64,000 bases of DNA from assembly GCF_020740795.1 (NCBI RefSeq), contig NC_067294.1:5456001-5520000 (forward strand), read 5' to 3'. The position numbers and the translations under genes are program-made. The notes beneath the pieces are model-generated. The model worked only from the letters and a program-made list of their open reading frames with translations. It made no database searches and was not told the DNA's origin. Below are positions 38,701-53,700 of this stretch, piece after piece. This stretch comes from Apus apus (Eukaryota > Chordata > Aves > Apodiformes > Apodidae). How positions within the stretch are numbered: the stretch's first letter is position 1; every line of letters begins with the position of its first letter.

Positions 38701-41700
38701 AATATTTATCTTCCCGTTGCCTTTATAATACTGAAAAGGCTGAATTCTTGTCTGCCTGTAAACATTTGCTTTATGATGCCTATTTTATGTAGAACAGATG
38801 TTACTACCATGAGAAAAACCATAAAGGAGAGCAGTATATTAAACTGTTTAGCTACAATTAGGCTGTCACAGGATGTACCAGTTCAATACAGCCAGTGGAA
38901 CAACTATCTATCCCAAAGCACCCAGCACATATTTGCAAAAATCACAAGTCTCTTTGCAACCCAAACCTATGCAAAACAACCTGGGAAAAAGAAAAAGCTT
39001 CTAAGATTAAAACTTGAATTGTGACTGTCTACTTGAGATGACAAAGAAGTAGATGTTCAAGTTCAGTGAGGAGCAGGCTTCTATGAATTGTGACACAGTC
39101 AATTTATGTCTGAAGAACACTCAAAACTCTTGAAGGCAGCGAAAGGCTTCAACAGAGTTTACCCTGCCAAGCTAAGGAAGGGCACAGCACTACGCCCTCT
39201 AAATATGATTGCAGCCACTTTAGTATTTTGCAAGGTACCAAACGTTGCTGTTCTGCTAATATGCATGTGATGGATGTTCAGAAAGTTCTGCTCCTTTAAG
39301 GAAAACAAGCATATGATTGAGGAGTATGATGAGAAAACCAGAAGCAGCAAGAGGAGCTTTCCAAAGATGGGTGTGACACAATCAACTTAAAAAAAAATAA
39401 TTAAAGCCTAATGAGATTATTGTTGTACTAGCCTGTAGCACACTAAATCATTAAGTCCACAGGTGATTAATAATCTTATAAGCAGAAACAATCCTTCCAA
39501 TGCCTGCCCTACTTCATAAAACAAATGATGCCTCAGCATAACAATCCTGTCATAATTTTACAGCAGCTTTATAACATAGCATGACCAAAAAGTTCCTAAC
39601 AGAAGAGCTAAATAGCAAAGTCAGTTGAGGAAGCTATTGGGCCATATTTAGATTACAATGGCTGACACATTATTTCATAACCCAGTTGCTCTGTTCTGAC
39701 GCTCAGACATTTCTTAAGGAGAAATCTGCATAAGATCAAAACAGGTAGTCACAGCTAAATCCTCCTGCTTCATTCACGAGTCCAAATCATGCTGATTTCT
39801 GTGAGATGGAGCAGATGTGCCCCTGCACATCCTCAAGTTTGACAAGGTCCATCTGTCTTTGCTACACCCAGCAGACCCTACTCAAGAAAACCAACACTTA
39901 CAGTCTCTCAAAGATACAACACAGTATCAGCACGTAGAACAGAGGTGTTGGACTTCACTGCAGATAATTTCCTCTCCATCGGCCTCACCCAGAGACCTCC
40001 TTTTAATCTCCTATTGTATGTCATATGACAGTTAGCTCTGTTAGAATCATTAAAACCCTTCCATTAAGTTACAGGATGCACCCACCTCTTCTCTCAGCCT
40101 CCCACAAGTTCCTGAATCTCTGCACCATCTTGATTTTTGAAAGCAAAAATATGTTACTTGAACACTTCTGATGGGCACTAGGACAGATTCATGGCTGGGC
40201 TGGGAAGGGGGAAGCACCAGAAGGGAGAATTGATACATCTCTGGAACCAGAACTGCAGCAGAATTCACTTTAAAGTGGTAAGGACACTGGGGCTGGGGGT
40301 TTGGGTTTCTCCCTCCCCCCTCACTTTTGACTGCTTTCACATTGTATCCCATATTCCCCTTCTGTAAAAAGACTTCTGTCTTCTGGGAATGATATTTATA
40401 TATATATTTTTTAATGCATGTGACCTTTTGGGTTCTTTACACTAGGGCAAAGCAATCCTAGATAAGGGAAAAGCAGACAGATGGTGCAATGACTTTACAG
40501 ACATTTAACATCATGCTCTTCTCTTTTAGCAGTGCTTTTTTGCATCTACTTGCAGTAGAATTTTTAGAAATGGACATTCCACTTCAAGAATTCCGGAAGA
40601 GTAAAAGAAATGTGGTACAAAGGAGTTTATAATTTTATCATCCTCTTTCTACAATCTGTGCACAGATTTTTATTTTTTTTCCCTTTGATTCATGTGGTTT
40701 TTACAAGGCATTTACCCAAGTATTATGGTGAATAAATTGCATTTGCAGTCCTATTTAAGGAATACTTTTTACTGCTAAGGTTTTAGTATGCTAGCAAAGT
40801 TGTCCACATTTTATATTCAAACCCTGAACAAATGCAAATTAATACAAAGCAGATGGGTTACATTAGTCACTTCCCAAGTTTTGACTAGTGAAATGGTGTA
40901 ATCCTAGCATGACACAACACTGAAAAAACTTGCTCATGTCACAATTTCACACATTTCTGAAATACGTAAGTCTTCCTGTCTTCAAAAGATATTTCTGCTT
41001 GTTTGAAAACAACCTTTCTTCCCATATACTCCTGAACAATGTCCAAAAACTATTACCTCAGATCCAGATTTCATGCCCAAGCACTGATTAGTGTCACATT
41101 CTTGTAGAATCAATAATATTAATGTAATGTAGACCTTACTGGTCCATTCACCAATATAAGACACACTTGGATTTTGCTAACTAAAACTCTCCATAATCTT
41201 GCAGTCTGTAACATCACCAGGTGCTAGCCAGTGGCTTCCATTTTGCCATTTCAGCAGTTCCTATTCCAAATAATGGAAGCTGGATCTGAAAAACCCAGGG
41301 ATTTCTAAGGAAAGTAACCTGTGATTCTCACATATTTTCTTCTATCTACAGACAGCTTCCATCCAGATCCATCAATCTGGACAGTCATTCCAAACAAATT
41401 CAGCAAAGCACAAGAGAGAAATGGCAAGAAAGCCTTACCCAAGGACACAAAGCATTTTTCAAGCTTCATAAGCAGCATATGCATAGATCACTATCACAAA
41501 TTTGATTCCACTGAATCCATAGATTTTGGGAATTACTCTGCTGCTGGAGCTTACACTTTGGATAAGAAAAAGAATATAATTACTTACAGTCTCTAACAGT
41601 CCCGGGGGCCTTTTCACTGCCACAGAACTAATTACCCTTTCAGCTGGCTATGGAAAAACGAGCCCAAGCGCTCTTATTTCAGTTGTGTATGAAGGATAAA

Positions 41701-44700
41701 CTATGCAAAAACACTGGTAAGAAGTTCCATGAGGCACTGAGGCTGCATTAGCTTTGTAAAGGGGTTTTCCTGGCTTATCTTGAAGAGACAAGCACTCCTT
41801 TATGGTCCAGAATCTGTGCTTCAAACACATTCATCTCCACATCTCCTAAAGTGTCAAGCACCTCCATCCAGATTTTCCTGATGGATACAGCTCCAAGAAA
41901 TGCAGTGGGAAACAGAATTAATGTTGCTGACATTCGTTCCCCACATTTCCAATTAGCAAATATAAACAATATAAAATGATCAGACATGTAAACTATGGTT
42001 AGACTATTGATTTGTTTTGCCTTTTGAAAAGCTTCAAATGTAATGACTCATCTTGCCTTCCTTTTAACCAATATTCCAGGATAAATTAAGAAGTTATAAC
42101 AACAAGATTGCAATATACAATAAAAATAGTTTTTAGCTGTGGATTAAAAGTAGGTTTTAGTACTCCAGGGAAAGTTTTACAGTGGATTTGGTATAGAACT
42201 GAAATAATCTGCAATGCACTCTGCTGTAGCTTTCACATCAGTTCAGCTTCCAGTTAGAGAAAGAGACATTTGTGAGAAAAAGGCAAAGCAGCAGAGGAAG
42301 AGTGAGAGTGCCACAACAAAGGAGAGTGGCATTCCCATGGCGGATCTCTGCAGTCTACTCCACCCACTCTGGATTAGGGCAAGAACATGGAATTGCCATT
42401 AGATAGCAACAACTCCAAATGACCTCCTGCCTCTGACCCAGTGACCTAAAATAATCCACATAAAATGCATTCAGTTTTATCCCAGTTCACTGAAAGTACA
42501 GACCTTGCTTCCTGTGCCAGCACACTTTTTAAGCAGAGAGGCAATCAGAAATTCTGGCCTTGAAAGGAAACTTTTTTGGGAGGCAGTGTTGGCAGCTCCC
42601 TGCTGCACTACAGCTGGGAATCATCACCTTCTGCACAGACCCCAGCACAGAAACACCTTAATGCAGGGAAGGAATGCATTGCTTCTTCAGAAGTGCAGCA
42701 AAGACTGACCCTGCTGAGATGTCTGCAGCTAAAGACTTTTAAAGGTTTACCTGTATTCAGGTAAAGCCTCTGGAAAGGTATTATATTAGAAAGCATTTAC
42801 ATACTTCAGGAAATGTCTTTGGTACCGATACTGGAACCTAGCAACCTTATTTTGGCACTTTCTTCTAGATTTATCTTTTTCTGTTTATATTTGTTCCATA
42901 TATTCTGAATACAAAATGCTAATTTCAGAGGCTTCTTTGGCTTATATTCTTTTCTTAAAATCCCAAAAAAAGTACGTATTTTAATAGAGAAATTCAATAT
43001 AAAATGTAACTATTTTGTAGTTGACAGGGCTGCCTCCAGCACACACAATCAAGAAAAACACAAAGTGCTATTTTACCTGCATTTCCTTCCTATTCCCATA
43101 ATTGACTATAAAGGAGAAAGCTACTACGTATTTTCTCTACCACACAAGCTCTTTTTTACAAGACAATATCTGTTCTGCTTTAAGAGAAGTAGCAAACAAA
43201 ACCACTCATAAAACTGCCTTCCTGCCAGTGATATCATAGGCTAACGTAACCTGTGCTGGGAAAGATGTCCTTCATTGAGGCTGATAGAGGACATCTACAA
43301 GAATGTGTAAAACAAACTTACTTTACATGCACACAGTAATACATACAAGGATGTACACAGTGAAGATAAAAATGTTGCAAAAAAATTAATTTTTTAATTA
43401 AAAAATAGATTTTTAAAGTCCCCCAAATCCTTAAGGTCAATACCTACTTTAAAAGTCAACTTGAAGGAGCAGAGACTATTGCACAAGAAAAAGCAAGTTC
43501 TGATATTAGCAATAGAAACTGTTCATTTGACAAGGACTGATTCATGACTGACAGTTGCTATCTAGCCACCAGAAGGCATTTATATTCTGCTAAGTAATGT
43601 CTAGTGTACGAACAAATTTACATACGATTAAGTTTTCAAATGTGTGTTCGAGCATAAAATAACTTGGATAAAATACTAATCCCATAGGTGAGAACTGCTT
43701 AGTGAGCTCTTTTCATAGGGAATCACCTCTCTGCAGGTGGGCACCAGACATAAATCTGTATAATGTTTTGCTTATTTTTAGTACAGATGTTGCCTAAGCT
43801 GGTGATTGGCATTCATGCAAGTACCAAAGCAGGAAGGCGTGCAGTTCGGTGTGTGCATTATCAGCAGTTGCCACTTTCCTCTCTGCTTCATCAGGAAGAC
43901 AGAATGCTACTAAGGCTTGGTACACAGCAGTATAAAAATGATGTTACAGTGCTAGAAAATGACACAAGGTCTATTTTCACCTCTCTGTGGAAAGACAATG
44001 TAGAGCCATGAACCTGGTCATCATAACACAGTTGCAAAATCGTCTTGTGAAGAAAGCATTTTTAACAGAAAAGAGAAATACTGCAGAACACTAGACAGGA
44101 TATGGACGACCAGCTTGGTGGCTCACCTTCATTTTCACTTTATATCAACTCTATTTAACACATATTTAGCTGAATCAGCAGCAGAACAGCTATCAAATAC
44201 ACAGGATTGTCTCCCTCCTGAGCTTCAGGGATAGAAAATACTAAAAAGAAGAGATGCAGGGCAGCAGAGTATCTAACTGCCAGATAATGTGGTAATTCAC
44301 AACCTAAAAAGCAGCCAAGCAGTGTTATGGTTGAAAAGGCAGGCAAAGGAAGATGCGAGAGTGCCCTGCATATGGTTAGGACTCCTTTACACACAACATT
44401 TATTTGTACAGCCTCACCAAAACATTAGTCCAAGTGGGATATAGATTCACAAACCTATTCTTGATCCTCCTATGAGTAATTCTCACCAAAGGAGATGGGA
44501 ATGCTGGATCTCAAGCCCTCCCTGTGCTGGGGCTAACACCAAAGGACTAGTCTGCACCTCAGTTACACACACTTGCAGTTTTTCCATCAAGCAAACTGGA
44601 AGTTATTTATAGGAAGCTCTGCAGACTACAAATTGCTCAGGGGATCCCTTACATGACCCTACTGTCATCAAGACAAAAGCTGGGGAGCAACATCCCTCTT

Positions 44701-47700
44701 CATTGCAGTGTGGTGCTGAGGTGCTACTGCAGTTTTAGATAATTTTAGTCTGTTGCATAGTCTGAACAGTGAGTCCAACACTAACTTTGAGACAGTGTCT
44801 ACAGCCCCAATCTATAATGGAGATCCCAATATACCAGAGGCTGAGTTTGTGCAACTATAAACCAAATACTCAAAGATAAAATACATCTCATCTCCAGTAA
44901 TTACATGGTTTTTTAAGCTTGCCATTAGTAGGAGTAAATATTTGGAAGTCAACATGCTGAAGACAGTATTAGCTGGTCTTCAGAGCTAAAACACTGAGTG
45001 AACTAGAATTACCTAACAAGAGAGACACATGATTCCTTCGTTATGAAAGCACCTGCCAAATCTAACAGCATTATGAGCAAGAAGGTATTAAAATTGTGAT
45101 CAAACCCATTACACAATTTAACATGTATTAGAGCAAACACTACTAGAACTGTGTTGTCAGTGGTAGCTTTTCTGCCATCACGAGGCATTCCAGCCCACAG
45201 AAGTCACAAATCTTTGCTGAACAGACTGCAGACCTTACAGTCTTAGAGGTGTCTCAAAATGAGACCAGGGCTGAAGGTTTAGGAGGGTACTACATCAGCA
45301 GAGAGAGACGTAGCAACAAACCACAAAAGGGAGGTGGTAAAACGCGTTCTGCTTGAATATGGGACTTTTTGCCTGCAGATTGCTTGCAAAAATGTCTAAT
45401 CAAGGTATCCAAGATAAAAAATGGACTGTCACCAGGCTTTGAATTGCCACACAGAGGTCAAAATCTCCCTGGAAAATGCCTGTGGTGTGCAGAATTGGGA
45501 AGGTCAAACCCCACCAAATCAGAAGAAGCCACAAGACGTTTTTCTTGTAAAAAAGAAAGAAGCAACCACAGCACTTCAGTAAAATAATTCAATTCTAATT
45601 GTGTGACAATATGCAGAGCAGTAATTAGGAAATTCCAGTCTCCAAGCAACCCCCTATGTTTAAAGAAAAAGGACTGAAAATATTCTAGAAAAAGAAAACA
45701 AAAAATTAGCCAGCAGTACAGCCACCAAAAATAGAAATTTATTTTCTGATCAAGTTAAATCACTCCAAGTTGAGAAAACTTTCTGGGAAAATGAAAAAAA
45801 TGTAGTTAGCAGACTTGTTTTTAACCAAGGCACATTTTTATGTATGAGGCTTTCACCAGCTAACATAAGTCACTAGTAATAGCAAAATTTTACACTTAGA
45901 TAGCCCTAAAAAAGTAGAAATCCAGAATTTCTTCACTACTGTAGACCAGCAAGAGTGTAATTCTAGACAACTTACAGAGGCAATTAATCTCCAAACCACC
46001 TATGTATTGTTGATTCCTGTATGCCACTCAAGGACGTGATATAGAAAGACAACACTCTAAAGTGTCATGAAAAAAAGCAAAAGCTTGCCAAAGACCCTAC
46101 TGTAACTGTTAAAAATTGAAAGTCCTCACCACAGCAGTCAGTTGAAGACACGCTACTATAAAAATTCTTCAGGCACACATGCTTTGCAAAATTCTAGACC
46201 TTCCATTCTATGTTAGCTTTTCTTCTTCAGCAAGGTTTGAAACAGATTACTCCTAAGAGCTCACAGATAGTTCCTCACTCCAAAGCACCCATATCCCCAC
46301 TGCAGAGGAAAGCATTTCTCATTGGATAAAATGTATGCTAAAGGAAAATAACTTTTCAGAATTATTGGCTTGTTCACTATATTGCACACACGTAAACACC
46401 ATTAGAGAACAGGCTATTCCAAATGGCATCATCTGCGTGCTGATAAGAGCTCTTTAGCCATGGTTTTTATGAGTCCTCGGGCAAAAAAAGAATGATAGTG
46501 GAAGAGATGCCATTTTATTTACCTTGATGAGTCATCGTGACAGGCTCTTCACTGGATATATTGTTGTAAATGACCACAGCTGTGGCATTATGTGACGCTG
46601 CTCGCAGGATTTTCTCTCTGAAGGTACAGTTTCCTCGCTGCAGCAACGCGATCCACTGCTTGGTGTTTGGTGGAACCTGGAATCGTGTTCGAGGGTCACA
46701 GCCCAGGCGATCTGCAACTGAAACAGGAAACGCATTCACACAGATGGCAATTTATTCCCAAGCAAGCAAGAAACTTACTCCAAGCTCTGCTGAATTGCTT
46801 CCTAGTGCATGACAGTTTTTAGCTGTCATACACTGGGAAGCCACCACCCTCTTGGTAATGAAGCATAAAGCTAACTGCATTCTTATGACAAAAAAAGTCT
46901 TTAAAAAAAAGTCTTGTGCACTAAAAGCTGTGACTATATGCCCAAGAATTAGGCTCACTAACACAGGCTATTTTTAACTCTACCACAGCTAGAACAATGA
47001 ATTTACATTTGAATCAATACCTGCCTACAGGCTGAAAAACATCAGAATATGGTTCATGCGCTACAGGAATCTACAAAGCAGCTGTTGATCAGTTATTCTG
47101 GGGAGAATAACTTTCTTCCTTTCTAATGCAGTCATAAATATCACTGCAGTGGGAAGTATTACTAAACAAAGGGGGTTGTGAAAACAAGATTTCAGAGTTA
47201 TCTGCTGTGTGCAGGCTACTGTAAAAAAGGACAGTATTAAAAGCTGATCTCGTGAAACGCCAGCAGCCACCACCAGCTTTTTATGTGTCCACATTTTGTC
47301 TGCAAGGAAAGGCATTCAAATTCAGAGAGAAAGAAACAGTTTTGTAAATACAGTGCCCCCAAGTTGTCAGCTAAACAGGTACTGATGGTATAAAGGAAGA
47401 GTAACAGAAATGGCAAATGCCAGATGTCTGGATTCAACAGCACACAAAACTCATTCTTTTGTCCTGGCTGATGCTGTAATGTATCCTGGAACAAGCCAAA
47501 CCCACACAGAGCGATGTACAAAAGGAAGCACAAGTGCAAAGCAGAAGATAACTCCCCAGTACAGCAGCTGAAACCAATGAAAGACATTTCTGTTTACACA
47601 ACTGGAAACGTGCAGCTTAGTCTCATACACTCTTCACATCATTATAGGCTTTCAGAAATTCAGAGCCAACAGTAACTTCAAACTCAAATATATTTAGCCT

Positions 47701-50700
47701 TTCAAACTTCAAGGGTATAAAAATCTTTGGCTACTAAAAATGGTAGGGATAAACAGTGATTTTTCAAGACAGAAACAAAAAAATGTTTACATAATAGCTC
47801 TGGAAACATTACAGATCCTAAGAGCAATTAAAAAGAAGTGTCCCATAAAACTCTCCATTTAAAGAAGTGAGTTCTTCAGCACAGACGATGAGATTTCAGA
47901 AAAAGCTCTACCACAAAAAATACCCAGTTTACCATATCAGCTGGAAACAAAATATTTTTAAGCATTCCCAGCTTAACAGAGCTCAGGTTAAAACCTATAA
48001 CAAAGGAGATTCAAATACCTAAAGGATCTTTTCTGAAACAAGAAAGAAAATCTTTTGTTTGCTTGAGGGAAACTAGATGAACCTATATTGTGGCAGTCAT
48101 ACAGGAAGTCGTTGCATCTCTTAATTTGGACAAGAAGTGCCTCTCCCTGTTCCCCTGGAAGGAGGGTGGGGAGCCCGATAGAAGAACATCCTCTTCACAA
48201 TTGTTTTTCAAGGCTGTATTAGCCATTTGAGACATGGAGGGCTATTTGCTGTATTTCTTCTGTATTTGTGTTTTTGTTGTGTACGTGGATTGGGGAAAAT
48301 CTGAGATAGAGGTGCCTGAAGCTGAATTTTATAGGGTATTTTCTTCCATTGCCCTGACATTATTACTTGAATCCCTTTGGAAACTGCTAGCTAGCACTGA
48401 TCCACACATCTTGTTTTGGAGCACTGGTGACAGCCATCAGGAACAGCAATGATCACAGGAGTGCACTTTCGTATCGACTGCACATCTGTAGCTTGTCTTT
48501 GTAGTCCTACATTTAAGAGAACAGTACATTTTTTTAAAGGAATCAGTCCTTTTTTGAAAATGCGATAGAACCATAACATGGCACACGAACAACCCATCTT
48601 GATGTCCTCTGTTAAGATAAAAGCAGTTTACTGTTCAATGCACAATTCCCCCAGCTCAGCACATTTTCACTTAAAAATGCAGGAGGGGGAAAGCATCAAC
48701 ATATTAAGATGGGAAGTTTCTCAAGCTTGAAAGCTAAAAATCCCATCTTTCCCCAGTGAAATCAGATTCAAGAATCTCAGATGTGATCCATCCTTTGGAA
48801 AACACCCTTAAATAAATGGCCACAATTCCACAGAATCTCCTCAAACTGTCAAAATTACCTCTGAAAGTAGACATCATGGCCAACCTGAATGTACTTAAAA
48901 TACACAGGATGGATGAAAAGCAGTAATCCTATGGATTATTTGCAGTTTGTTTCAGTCCAACCATGCTCAAAACTAAAACAGAAAGAGAAAAGAAAAACAG
49001 CCACAAAAACAGGGTAATAAGAATGAAGAACCTATAAAAGAAGTAAAAGGCACAAGGCACCTTAAAAAGGGAGGTAGCATTCTCAGAAGCCTGCTATATC
49101 ATTTAGTTTTACAAAAAATTATGTAGGTACCTTTGAATTTGTACAGCTTGAAATCTAGCTTAAAAGCCTGACAGAGAAAGTAGTAAGAGGCAACAGAAAC
49201 TGCATCTGTGGGAAAAGTGGTACAAAATTTTCTACCGTGGTAGAAATCGAAGTTTCTTTCAGCTGTGGACAGAGCTACAGAATATTACTGGAGAGAGCAA
49301 CAGGATTAGGAAACAAGGTATGAAGAGATAAAAGCTTTGCAGATCTAGAGCAACAAACACCACTCAAATGCATATGGCACGTTACTCCTGACAAGGTGGA
49401 TTCAGAATGTCCTGATGAAAAATGATCAGCTGACAATATTACTCTAGCACTTTTTAAGCAAGACAGAAACTTTAAGGAAAACATGCTTGTTTCAGATGAA
49501 CTGAGTAACTGCAAGTCACTTAATAAAAAGCCACAACCCACTTTTCTTTACACGAGCATCCTATTACATCACAGAAATGTTAAGTAATCTTTTAAACTAA
49601 ATAAAACTCAGGAACAAAAGAGGAAAACCTGAGTTTTTCTGCCCTTCTTTTCAATAGACTTTATACGCTCTGAAAAGAGTCAAAGTAGTATAATCACACT
49701 CTTCTAGCACAGTGAACTGCCTAAATAAAACATCTCCTCTACACCTAACGTGCCAGGCACATCAGCTGGCACTGAGAGGGACAGATAAACGAAGTGTCAG
49801 CAAGAATCATCATCAATAGCTCTCCATTATCATGCCATCTATGCTCCATTGTCCAAAGTCCAATTAGGATCTAAAAGACCAGGGCTTGCAAGTATTACCT
49901 GGACGATGTCCACGCCAGAATGAAAAGCAACTTCACATTAAATTAAATTTATTGTAAAACGAATCACTTGCACATAAAAATATACAGTCAGAAGCTATGT
50001 CATTTTGTATTTTCAGAAGATACAAGCATACACAAAGCCATCTAATTATTTTTCACTGTAGGTGTGCTACTCTTCTGGCTTATTCGAAATAGAAGTTGTT
50101 TACATAATCTTTCCTTTCTCCATATCTACTTATATACCATGAATGTGTTGGCAAAACAACAATCTTCCATTCGAAGTGGCAGCCTGCTGGGTTAAAGAGC
50201 TACATACACTGTGGCTGTAAATATCTCCCTTCCTGCTGTAAGTCCCAACACCTCAGAAGAGCCTCTTTACAGAAGGATCAGCTGCAATTTAAGGCTCTAC
50301 AGTTAGGCTGCACATTTGTTCTCAACATCAGGAGAGCTTCAGTTCCCTCTTGCAGAAGACACAGGACTGCTCAACTTGCATAGAACTGTTCCTCTTTAAG
50401 CATTTTTTTATCAATTCAAGAGACCTTCCTGCTGGACTAACGTTTGTGACAGCATTTTAGGGAGTCATGTGAAAGAAATAATTAATAAAACAACAGATCC
50501 AGCCTGTAAGAGGGACAGTCATTTTGTGACAACAAAAATGAATTTATTAGGTCAACTGTCAGAGGCTTTGTCAGAAGCAAACACCTGCCTGCATGGAAAC
50601 TGTCTGCTACTTCTGAACCACAACTGGATTTCCTCTCTCTCATGTACCAGGTGCTTATGTTGCTCTTGCATTCCTTACAATGCAACTGTGACACCCCACT

Positions 50701-53700
50701 TCACCCACGGCTTCTGCATTGATTATCAGACTTTGTCCCCTTTTCACAGAAAAATGCCAGTGCTGTGATCTCACACCTTGGGCATTAACTATTTTATTCC
50801 ACGGTTAAGTTTTGGTTTGTTTGTTTTGAATAGGGTTTTTTGTGTGTGTGTTGAGTATTATTTTAACAAACCAAAAAGGTCAGATACCTTGCCATTGATT
50901 GCATCTCAGCTAATGCTCTACTCTCTCAAGGCCAGCACCAGTTGCCAGACCTGGTCTATCTCAGATACACACACAGAAATAATTTTGAAGTCTGACCTTC
51001 AATCACTGTAATACAATAGGTGGAGAGACACCACCCATATTTTGAGGGACAGCAAGATCAAGAGACTCCTCGGGAAGGAAAGCAGCCCAGAGGAAGATGC
51101 AGTCCCATGCAGCCTGTGCCTCAAAGCATTCCCTCCCCCCAGCAGGCACTGCCCCAGCAGCTGCTGTGCAGCACACCTGCCTGGCAGAGCAGCCAGCCTT
51201 GTGAAACACATTAATTATAATCCTGTGATAAAATTTCCAGAAAAGGAATTCAGCTGGGAAATTTAGAGAAGCAACATAGCAGCACTGCTTCTCTCATTTC
51301 AAGGAAGGGTACTAGTTACTTGCTATCCCATTAGGGTTTAATACATGTAACACATACCTTTTCTTTTAACATGCTACTACTTGTGCCATTATCAATAACA
51401 GTCCTTATGCAAGCCAGTTATAATTTGCACTTTTAAAAAGCTGTGTCAACAAATTATGTACTGCAATATTTTGTTTTCAAGAGCTATTTCAAGTAATTGC
51501 TCTGACCAAAGCTGGCTTTAACATTAGGAGAAACCCTTTGAACAAGAAGCAATCTTGTTTCAGGGAAGGAGTTAAAAGAAAATCACTGAGGCTTAGAAGA
51601 GTGCTGTAATAGCTCAGATTTAATCTTGTTAGCTCAGTAAGTGTATGACAATTATGGCTATCAACTTCAATATGTAACTTCCACTTTTGGCATCAATTAA
51701 TGACTACTAATTAAGCTGCATACTGAAACCAATGATAAAGGATGGATGCATGCACAAGATTTTTTTCTTCCACAATTCTATATTTATTGATGTATTTGCT
51801 TGCTGCATCTTCCTAAAGCATATTACTCTGGACCAGAAAGAAACACAAAACTGTCTGAACGTTACCTAAAGCTCAACAGTTACCAGGAAACTGTCATTTT
51901 GAGGCTTCCGCAGCTAAAAGTTGTTCACACAACATGAAGTGTCAGATGGTACAAAATGCTATAGTTACAGTACCATGCACAACATAAACCTCCAGCCCCT
52001 AACATTGTGTGAATATATTTTTTTCCTCACTTTCATGTTTTTCCAACATATTTTTCCTCAAATTCTGAGCCTCCTTGCCCAAGCGCAACCCTACTACCCC
52101 TTCAGCAGAGATCTCCCCCTTCATAAAGCCATCACCTCCCCACAAGCCCTTCAGACTCCATTCCCTTCCCCCTACACCCCCTTCTTCCTGACCTACTGGC
52201 TCAGTGAGTCGCAACATTTGCAAGTTTAGCTCTGAGTCTGCTGCTTTCACTTCCTATCAGTCCCATCTCCACTCACTGCCCTTCCTGCTTGCCCAATACC
52301 CAAAGCCAGCAGAGGTGCACACCTCCTGGCAAGGTGTGACCAGCTGTGAGGAGACTTTGAGAGCACACAAGACCGACCTTTCCAGTCCACAAATGTGTAT
52401 CCAAACCAGAACGACATGCAATAACCCACACTCAGCAGTTCCAGAAAACGTCCTCTCACCGAGGAGAACATTTTTGAGGGAACTAAACCACAAAGTGCTG
52501 CAGTTTCTACAAAGAAACTGAGTTTTCAGTGGCTTCCAGCAGGGTTTGTCCCAGCACGAGGAATGTGCCTGACACCCAAAGGTGGGCACCACAAGCGGTG
52601 TCCAGCACCTGATACCAAAGATGCTCAAAAGCAGAGGTCACTGGAGCAGCACAGGGCTGAGCACTTACACAAGTACCTACTGTGGCCTGAAGTGCCTGGG
52701 TCCACAAAGTCACAACTAACAGAGTAAGGGACTGAGGGAGAAGTGCTCAGCAACCTCCTCAACTAGACAATATAAACCTGAACTAAACTATCAGAAAAGC
52801 TGCATCAGGCTGTGAAGATGCACTTCACTATTATCCTTTTATGCAGAACAAAAGGAGCATTTTTTGATAACTGGCAAGCATTCCTATCCAGAAGCTGCTT
52901 AAAATGCTCGTCTAATATGAAATTATTTCAGTCATGACAAAAGATTCACAAGTTAGAGGAAGTGAGGAACTAGAAGTGGAAGAACTGAAGAGATTAATAG
53001 AGGAACTCTGCTGCTATCAGGCATTTAATGCACTTGGAAAGGTTTGCAAACACAGGTGCTGTGACAGACAGTTGCTGGAAGGACACTTTTCACAAGTCAC
53101 ATTCAGAAGGGGTCACACGAATTACTGCCATATCATTTCCAGGGGAACACTGCTTTTGAAAGCCAGTATCAATTTCATACACAGGCCTATAAAAAGAACA
53201 GGGAAAGAATTTTAATACATGTATTAACATGGTAAGGTTGAATTTGATTTATGAAACTCAGCTAAAGAAAAAGGAGAAAAGATTGAATAGATCCTTTTAC
53301 ACTGAAACATGAAGGATGGGTAATCACAAGGGACTGGTGACTTCAAAAAGTAGAACATAAAATATTGTCCATGTTCAAGAACACAAGTCAACAAAAAACA
53401 CCGCAGAGCACAACACCTAAAATCACAGGCTGTGCTGTTGCAAATGGTGTATGTTCAGCAGCAGATCCTTGGCCTTAAATTCTAAATTAGTAAATTCAAT
53501 TATTTCCTTTAAGGCAATGAGTAAGGGATCTAAACACAGCATGTAAAAATGTGACATTAAGGACACTTCAGCTCTAAAACATGGAGGCCTCAGCCATTGA
53601 GGTGCTAACAGATCATGCACATTCATTGAAATTTTCAAGGGACAGCCCATGAATGGGTGAATGCTTGTCATCAGAGCAGTTTCAGAGTCAAGGTATCTTC

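Noticed and set aside
33513-46522. miR-340, which I recall as hosted in an RNF130 intron in mammals
   Set aside because: I looked for its mature sequence in the intron on the minus strand and did not see it. It may be absent from this lineage; a covariance or BLAST search would settle it.
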